64,000 nucleotides of DNA, from assembly GCF_900100735.1 (NCBI RefSeq), contig NZ_FNCJ01000016.1:110737-174736 (forward strand). Reading direction: 5' to 3'. Position numbers and translations under genes: made by a program. Origin of the DNA: Paraburkholderia phenazinium. Lineage in GTDB: Bacteria; Pseudomonadota; Gammaproteobacteria; Burkholderiales; Burkholderiaceae. The notes beneath the pieces are model-generated. The model was not told where the DNA came from and made no database searches. It saw only the letters and a list, made by a program, of their open reading frames with translations. Of the stretch, positions 60,399 through 64,000 are shown piece by piece (position 1 is the first letter of the stretch; every line of letters begins with the position of its first letter).

Positions 60399-62233
60399 GC
60401 GCTCGCCCTTTCGACCAGTTGGGGTGTCGCTGTCTTGACAAACGCCGCAAGATCCCGAGCGACCAGTGCCAGGACCGGCTCCCATCGGCCATACTCCTGT
60501 TGCCGGTACAGCCGGATCGACGGATACCATGGACTATCGCTGCGTCCGGTCATCCAGACCCAGTGCGGATTGACATCCAGCAATACCCACGTTGGTAGGC
60601 CCAGGGCGCCGGCCAGATGCGCGACCGACGTGCATACGGTGATCACCAGATCCAGACTCTGGAGCAATGCCGCCGTGTCATCGAACGATGTCAGCTCCGA
60701 GGTGGGGTCGGTCAACGCCAACCCTGCCTCGCACATGTCCCGGGCCTCAGCCTCACCGTCGGCGCCGATCTGGACGCTGACAAAATCGACACCCTGCACG
60801 GGGCCGAACGCGCTCGCAAAAGCGAGTGGATCCACCGAGCGCAACGGGTTGCGCTGGTGTATGCGACTACCGGACCACACCAGTCCGACCCTGATCCTGC
60901 GCGCCGCTGGTGCGCAACGCGAACGCCACACCTCGACCTTCGCACAATCGGCTTCAAGATAGGGCGACGCGACGGGAAGCTGGTCCAGTGTCACGCCCAG
61001 CATCAACGGCAGGCTCGCCAGCGGCAAGTGGTAGTCGCACCCGGGCCAGGAAAGCGGCTGATCGTGTGCGACGATCGTCTCCACCTGATCACCCAGACTG
61101 CGTCGCACCAGCGCCCGTAGGTTCATAGGACAGCAGAAGACCAGCTTGCCGCCCGCGTGCCGGACATGTCTGGCGATGAGCGGCAGGAATCGCACGAACT
61201 GCAGGACATCGCCATAGCCCTGTTCGCTCCATACAAAGAGGGTCTTGCCAGCCAGCGACTGCCCTGTCCAGCATGGGCCCGGCAGATTCGGGAAGGTGCC
61301 AAGCAACTCGGGAGAACCGTCCCACCGAGCTTCATGGTTCTGCCAGCCCGTGGCATAGTCGCCGCACAGCAGTTGCAGCATGGCGAGCGACCAGACGTGC
61401 GATGCGTTACCCGGCTCGAGACTCGCAGCTCGTTGCGCAATACCCAGTGCCCTTTCCCAATCCTGCAGCTCCTTAAGTACATTCGTGTAGATTTGCAGCG
61501 CGACCGGATAGTCTGGTGCTAGCGCACACGCACGCTCGGCAGCCACCTGGGCCGCAGCCGGATCGCCGGATTTGAGCAGCACGTTCGCGAGATTGGTCCA
61601 CGCGAACGCGTTGCCGGGATCATCGCGGAGGGTCTTCTCCAGTAGCGATTGTGCCTTGTCGTAGCTTTTCAGCTCAAGGTACGCGGCCGCCATATTGTTG
61701 CGTAGCATGTGCACCGCCTGATCGAGCTGCATCGCGCGCTCATAGGCATCGAGCACGAGGTCGTGCCGTTTACCAAGCTGATACGCCAAGCCCAGACAGA
61801 ACCAGCCGCGGGCGTGCCCTGGCACACGTTCGCAATACGCTGCGGCGACACGTTGCGCGAGCTCGAACCCGCCCTGACCGCACAGGAGGTCAATCCAGTC
61901 CAGTACCCATGCCTCACCCTGTGCGTGGTCGCGATACGCCCTCTCAAACCACGCATGTGCCGCTTCGGCCTCACCAAGATCCCGCGCGATATACGCGAGT
62001 TCAATCTGCGCCCGCGTGTCATCTGGAACGTCCTGCAGCGTGTGCTCCAACAGCACGCGTGCCTCGACGTGGCGGCCCCGCAAACGCAGAAGCCGGCCAG
62101 TCGCCGTCAGCACACCAGGATCGCTGGGGTGTGAAGTACGCTGAGCCTCCAGCAGACGCCACGCCCCAACAAGATCCCCCTGTGTGGTCAGTTCATCGAT
62201 ACGCTCAAGGCGCGATGCAATTTCGTTACTCAT
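60395..62233 (-). CDS. TPR / GT9-like glycosyltransferase, upstream copy with altered active site
   Basis: A 612-residue protein with the same plan as its neighbour: TPR units over residues about 1-310 (e.g. AWTNLANVLLKSGDPAAAQ), then VWSEQGYGDVLQFVRFLPLI, VGLVWSGSRIHQRNPLRSV and LDLVITVCTSVAHLAGAL. In that last motif a Cys replaces the Asp conserved in GT9-like members (VDTA in its neighbour), so it may be catalytically weak and serve as a partner, or use another donor. It starts 42 bases after the adhesin stop and ends in a four-base overlap with the second TPR gene. Confidence 0.8.
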   Translation of the reverse strand: MSNEIASRLERIDELTTQGDLVGAWRLLEAQRTSHPSDPGVLTATGRLLRLRGRHVEARVLLEHTLQDVPDDTRAQIELAYIARDLGEAEAAHAWFERAYRDHAQGEAWVLDWIDLLCGQGGFELAQRVAAAYCERVPGHARGWFCLGLAYQLGKRHDLVLDAYERAMQLDQAVHMLRNNMAAAYLELKSYDKAQSLLEKTLRDDPGNAFAWTNLANVLLKSGDPAAAQVAAERACALAPDYPVALQIYTNVLKELQDWERALGIAQRAASLEPGNASHVWSLAMLQLLCGDYATGWQNHEARWDGSPELLGTFPNLPGPCWTGQSLAGKTLFVWSEQGYGDVLQFVRFLPLIARHVRHAGGKLVFCCPMNLRALVRRSLGDQVETIVAHDQPLSWPGCDYHLPLASLPLMLGVTLDQLPVASPYLEADCAKVEVWRSRCAPAARRIRVGLVWSGSRIHQRNPLRSVDPLAFASAFGPVQGVDFVSVQIGADGEAEARDMCEAGLALTDPTSELTSFDDTAALLQSLDLVITVCTSVAHLAGALGLPTWVLLDVNPHWVWMTGRSDSPWYPSIRLYRQQEYGRWEPVLALVARDLAAFVKTATPQLVERASA

Positions 62234-62275
62234 TGCGATCGGTCGTTCGAAAATGAAACTTGCGACATCTGCGCA

Positions 62276-64000
62276 TCACCACTGATATCCAATACCAGCC
62301 CCAACCACGGTACCTGAGCTGCTGGTACTGACGCCTCCCTTGATCTTCAGGTTCTCGGTAATGCGCGCCGCAAACCCGATCGCTACCGCCGAGTAGCCCT
62401 GATAGTTCCCGGTGCCAATCCCGATCGACAAAGTCTTGCCAGGATCGACCTCTGGAATCATCGTCAAGGCAGTTGCAGCAGCGATGCCGGAATACGCTTG
62501 TCGCGCCACCGCGTTCACCCCGTCCTGAACTGCGCCCAACTGCTGCATGTTGACCGCGTCAGTCGGATTGACGCCCGGCGCCACATTGGTGATGGTCCGC
62601 AGATTGCCGGGCGAGCCCACCGACACCGAGTTTGCCTGGCTGGCGACCGAGCCGGCGCCCAGCGCAACCGAGTTCGCTCCGGACGCGGTGGCGTTGGCGC
62701 CCACCGCAGAGGCACTGGACCCGGTCGCCTGTGCGCCCGAACCGACTGCGACGCTGTTACCCGAACTCGCGGTCGAGTTGCCACCGATTGCAACCGATTC
62801 GGTACCCGTCGCACTCGCCGCACTGCCGGTCGAATTCACTGCTACGTACTTCGGGCCCGTCGCCGCAGCGTTGTTCGTGGTCGTGGGTTGCGAGAGCTGC
62901 GTCACCTGGCCGCCGAGCGTGCTGATTTGCGTTTCGAGCGTAGTTTCAAGCGTGAACAACTGGCTGCCGTTGACCGCATCGGTGCTGGTCGCGGTAATCG
63001 CGCCTGCTGCGATATTGGTCAGCGTGACCGCGGAAGCTGCTCCGACACCTCCGAGCGTCACACTGGTATGCGAGGCACTGTCGTACTGCACGGCATCGCC
63101 TACCTCCGAGGCCACCGCCTGCAGCTGACTGACGTTCACCGCATCGGTCGGCGCGGTGCCGGCAGCGACGCCGTTGAGCTGGCGCGGGCCCGCTGTTCCG
63201 GCGAAGTTCACGCTGGTGCCGCCTGTGTTGGCGCCCACCGTGATCGCGCCGTTACCAGGCGCACCGCCGGTCTGCTGCACGAGACCTACCGTGCCGGTAG
63301 CGATGCCCGTCGAGAGCGCAGTGACGCTGCTTGTGGCCGTCTTGAGGCCGGTGGACAGGGAGGAGACATTGCTGTTCGTCGTGCTCAAGCCTGTGGACAG
63401 CGAGATGACATTACTGTTCGTTGTACTCAGGCCCGTCGAGAGCGAGACGACGTTGCTGTTGGTCGTGCTCAGGCCTGTGGACAGCGAGTTCAGACCCGTC
63501 GAGGTCGAAGTCGAGAGCGACGCTACGTTGCTGTTCGTCGTGCTCAAACCTGTGGACAGTGAGTTGACGCCGCTTTGCGCCGTGCTGATACCCGTCGACG
63601 TCGAGGTCGACAGCGATGCCACGTTGCTGTTGGTGGTGCTCAGACCCGTGGACAACGAGTTCACACCACTCTGCGCCGTGCTGATGCCTGTCGACGTCGA
63701 AGTCGACAGCGATGCCACGTTGCTGTTCGTCGTGCTCAGACCCGTGGACAGTGAGTTCACTCCGCTTTGTGCCGTGCTGATCCCGGTCGACGTCGAGGTC
63801 GACAGCGACGTGACGTTGCTGTTCGTCGTGCTCAGGCCCGTAGACAGTGAGTTCACACCGCTTTGTGCCGTGCTGATGCCCGTCGAGGTGGAAGTCGACA
63901 GCGACGTCACGTTGCTGTTCGTCGTGCTCAGGCCCGTGGACAGTGAGTTCACTCCGCTTTGCGCCGTGCTGATGCCCGTCGAGCTCGAGGTCGACAGCGA
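62276..64000 (-). CDS. YadA-type trimeric autotransporter adhesin, N-terminus outside the window
   Basis: The frame is open to the right edge; the visible 574 residues are the C-terminal part. From the edge: 32-residue Ser/Thr/Asn repeats, a 14-residue repeat zone, a neck (GATSTDAVNGSQLF-like TDAVNGSQLF), a head stretch with SVAIGGNSTASSGNSVAVG and SVALGAGS, a second neck (NPTDAVNMQQL) and the YadA membrane anchor ending in VGAGIGYQW. Trimeric autotransporters form surface fibres that bind host or neighbouring cells. Two TPR/GT9-like genes follow directly (42-base gap), which suggests that the Ser/Thr repeats are their substrate. Confidence 0.92.
   Translation of the reverse strand, partial: SLSTSSSTGISTAQSGVNSLSTGLSTTNSNVTSLSTSTSTGISTAQSGVNSLSTGLSTTNSNVTSLSTSTSTGISTAQSGVNSLSTGLSTTNSNVASLSTSTSTGISTAQSGVNSLSTGLSTTNSNVASLSTSTSTGISTAQSGVNSLSTGLSTTNSNVASLSTSTSTGLNSLSTGLSTTNSNVVSLSTGLSTTNSNVISLSTGLSTTNSNVSSLSTGLKTATSSVTALSTGIATGTVGLVQQTGGAPGNGAITVGANTGGTSVNFAGTAGPRQLNGVAAGTAPTDAVNVSQLQAVASEVGDAVQYDSASHTSVTLGGVGAASAVTLTNIAAGAITATSTDAVNGSQLFTLETTLETQISTLGGQVTQLSQPTTTNNAAATGPKYVAVNSTGSAASATGTESVAIGGNSTASSGNSVAVGSGAQATGSSASAVGANATASGANSVALGAGSVASQANSVSVGSPGNLRTITNVAPGVNPTDAVNMQQLGAVQDGVNAVARQAYSGIAAATALTMIPEVDPGKTLSIGIGTGNYQGYSAVAIGFAARITENLKIKGGVSTSSSGTVVGAGIGYQW
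63466..64000 (-). repeat. 96-base tandem repeats in the adhesin passenger
   Basis: At least five units of 96 bases run to the edge of the window; equivalent positions lie at 63561, 63657, 63753, 63849 and 63945. Each codes for 32 residues of the pattern NSLSTGLSTTNSNV, then SLSTSTSTG, then ISTAQSGV. Ser and Thr make up about half. DNA identity between units is high but with silent third-base changes. A shorter 42-base period lies from about 63360 to 63460. Confidence 0.9.

Noticed and set aside
62498..63562. Long plus-strand open frame opposite the adhesin
   Set aside because: Arg-rich, low-complexity translation typical of the complement of a GC-rich gene; the minus-strand frame has clear YadA features.
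63466..64000. Regular direct repeats that could be taken for a CRISPR array
   Set aside because: The 96-base unit is repeated throughout with no unique spacers, and it codes in frame for a Ser/Thr-rich adhesin passenger.

Overview
The window is GC-rich DNA that reads like a Burkholderiaceae chromosome, most likely Paraburkholderia or Burkholderia. This rests on family content: a three-subunit FAD glucose dehydrogenase of the Burkholderia type, a DUF3331 protein, three DUF2827 proteins, a catBAC/catR catechol locus and a YadA-type trimeric autotransporter. It was judged by eye, without a database search. No tRNA, rRNA, CRISPR array or intact insertion sequence was seen.

Layout. 0-8 kb: the end of an MFS exporter, a DUF3331 protein, then a tightly packed leftward operon (small protein, amidohydrolase, HD-family protein, XapX protein, double-VOC protein, alpha/beta hydrolase, alginate-export-type porin) that looks like an uncharacterised organic-compound pathway. 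8-15 kb: pyruvate oxidase poxB, then a leftward cassette of ATP-grasp, alpha-E, transglutaminase and MscS/cyclic-nucleotide channel. 15-25 kb: asparagine-type permease with a divergent LysR regulator, an orphan periplasmic binding protein, a FUSC exporter, and a divergent FAD glucose dehydrogenase operon (gamma-alpha-beta) with a visible promoter, operator-like palindrome and terminator. 25-35 kb: diguanylate cyclase, class II aldolase, a gutted LysR gene, AraC and LysR regulators, hydrolases, and a YnbA/acyltransferase/CdsA phospholipid group. 35-38.6 kb: catB-catA-catC with divergent catR and a textbook ATAC-N7-GTAT site. 38.7-42.3 kb: a decayed ADP-ribosylglycohydrolase fused by deletion to a FucP-like transporter, with a LacI regulator and two matching operators.

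42.4-64 kb is the most unusual part. A membrane protein, a chemoreceptor with a decayed second chemoreceptor beside it, and a GT25 glycosyltransferase lead into a locus with a TPR/GT9-like protein, a MalT-type regulator, two orphan OmpR-type regulators, three DUF2827 proteins (GT-B-like by inspection), a secreted DUF4019 protein, an H-NS-like protein, two coupled TPR/GT9-like proteins and a Ser/Thr-rich trimeric autotransporter that runs off the right end. From about 54.2 kb to 64 kb all genes point left, with three 4-base stop/start overlaps. I infer a dedicated adhesin-modification (glycosylation) locus with its own regulators. Gene decay by deletion occurs at five places (amidohydrolase, LysR, ADP-ribosylglycohydrolase, FucP-like tail, chemoreceptor), so the genome is still shedding accessory genes.
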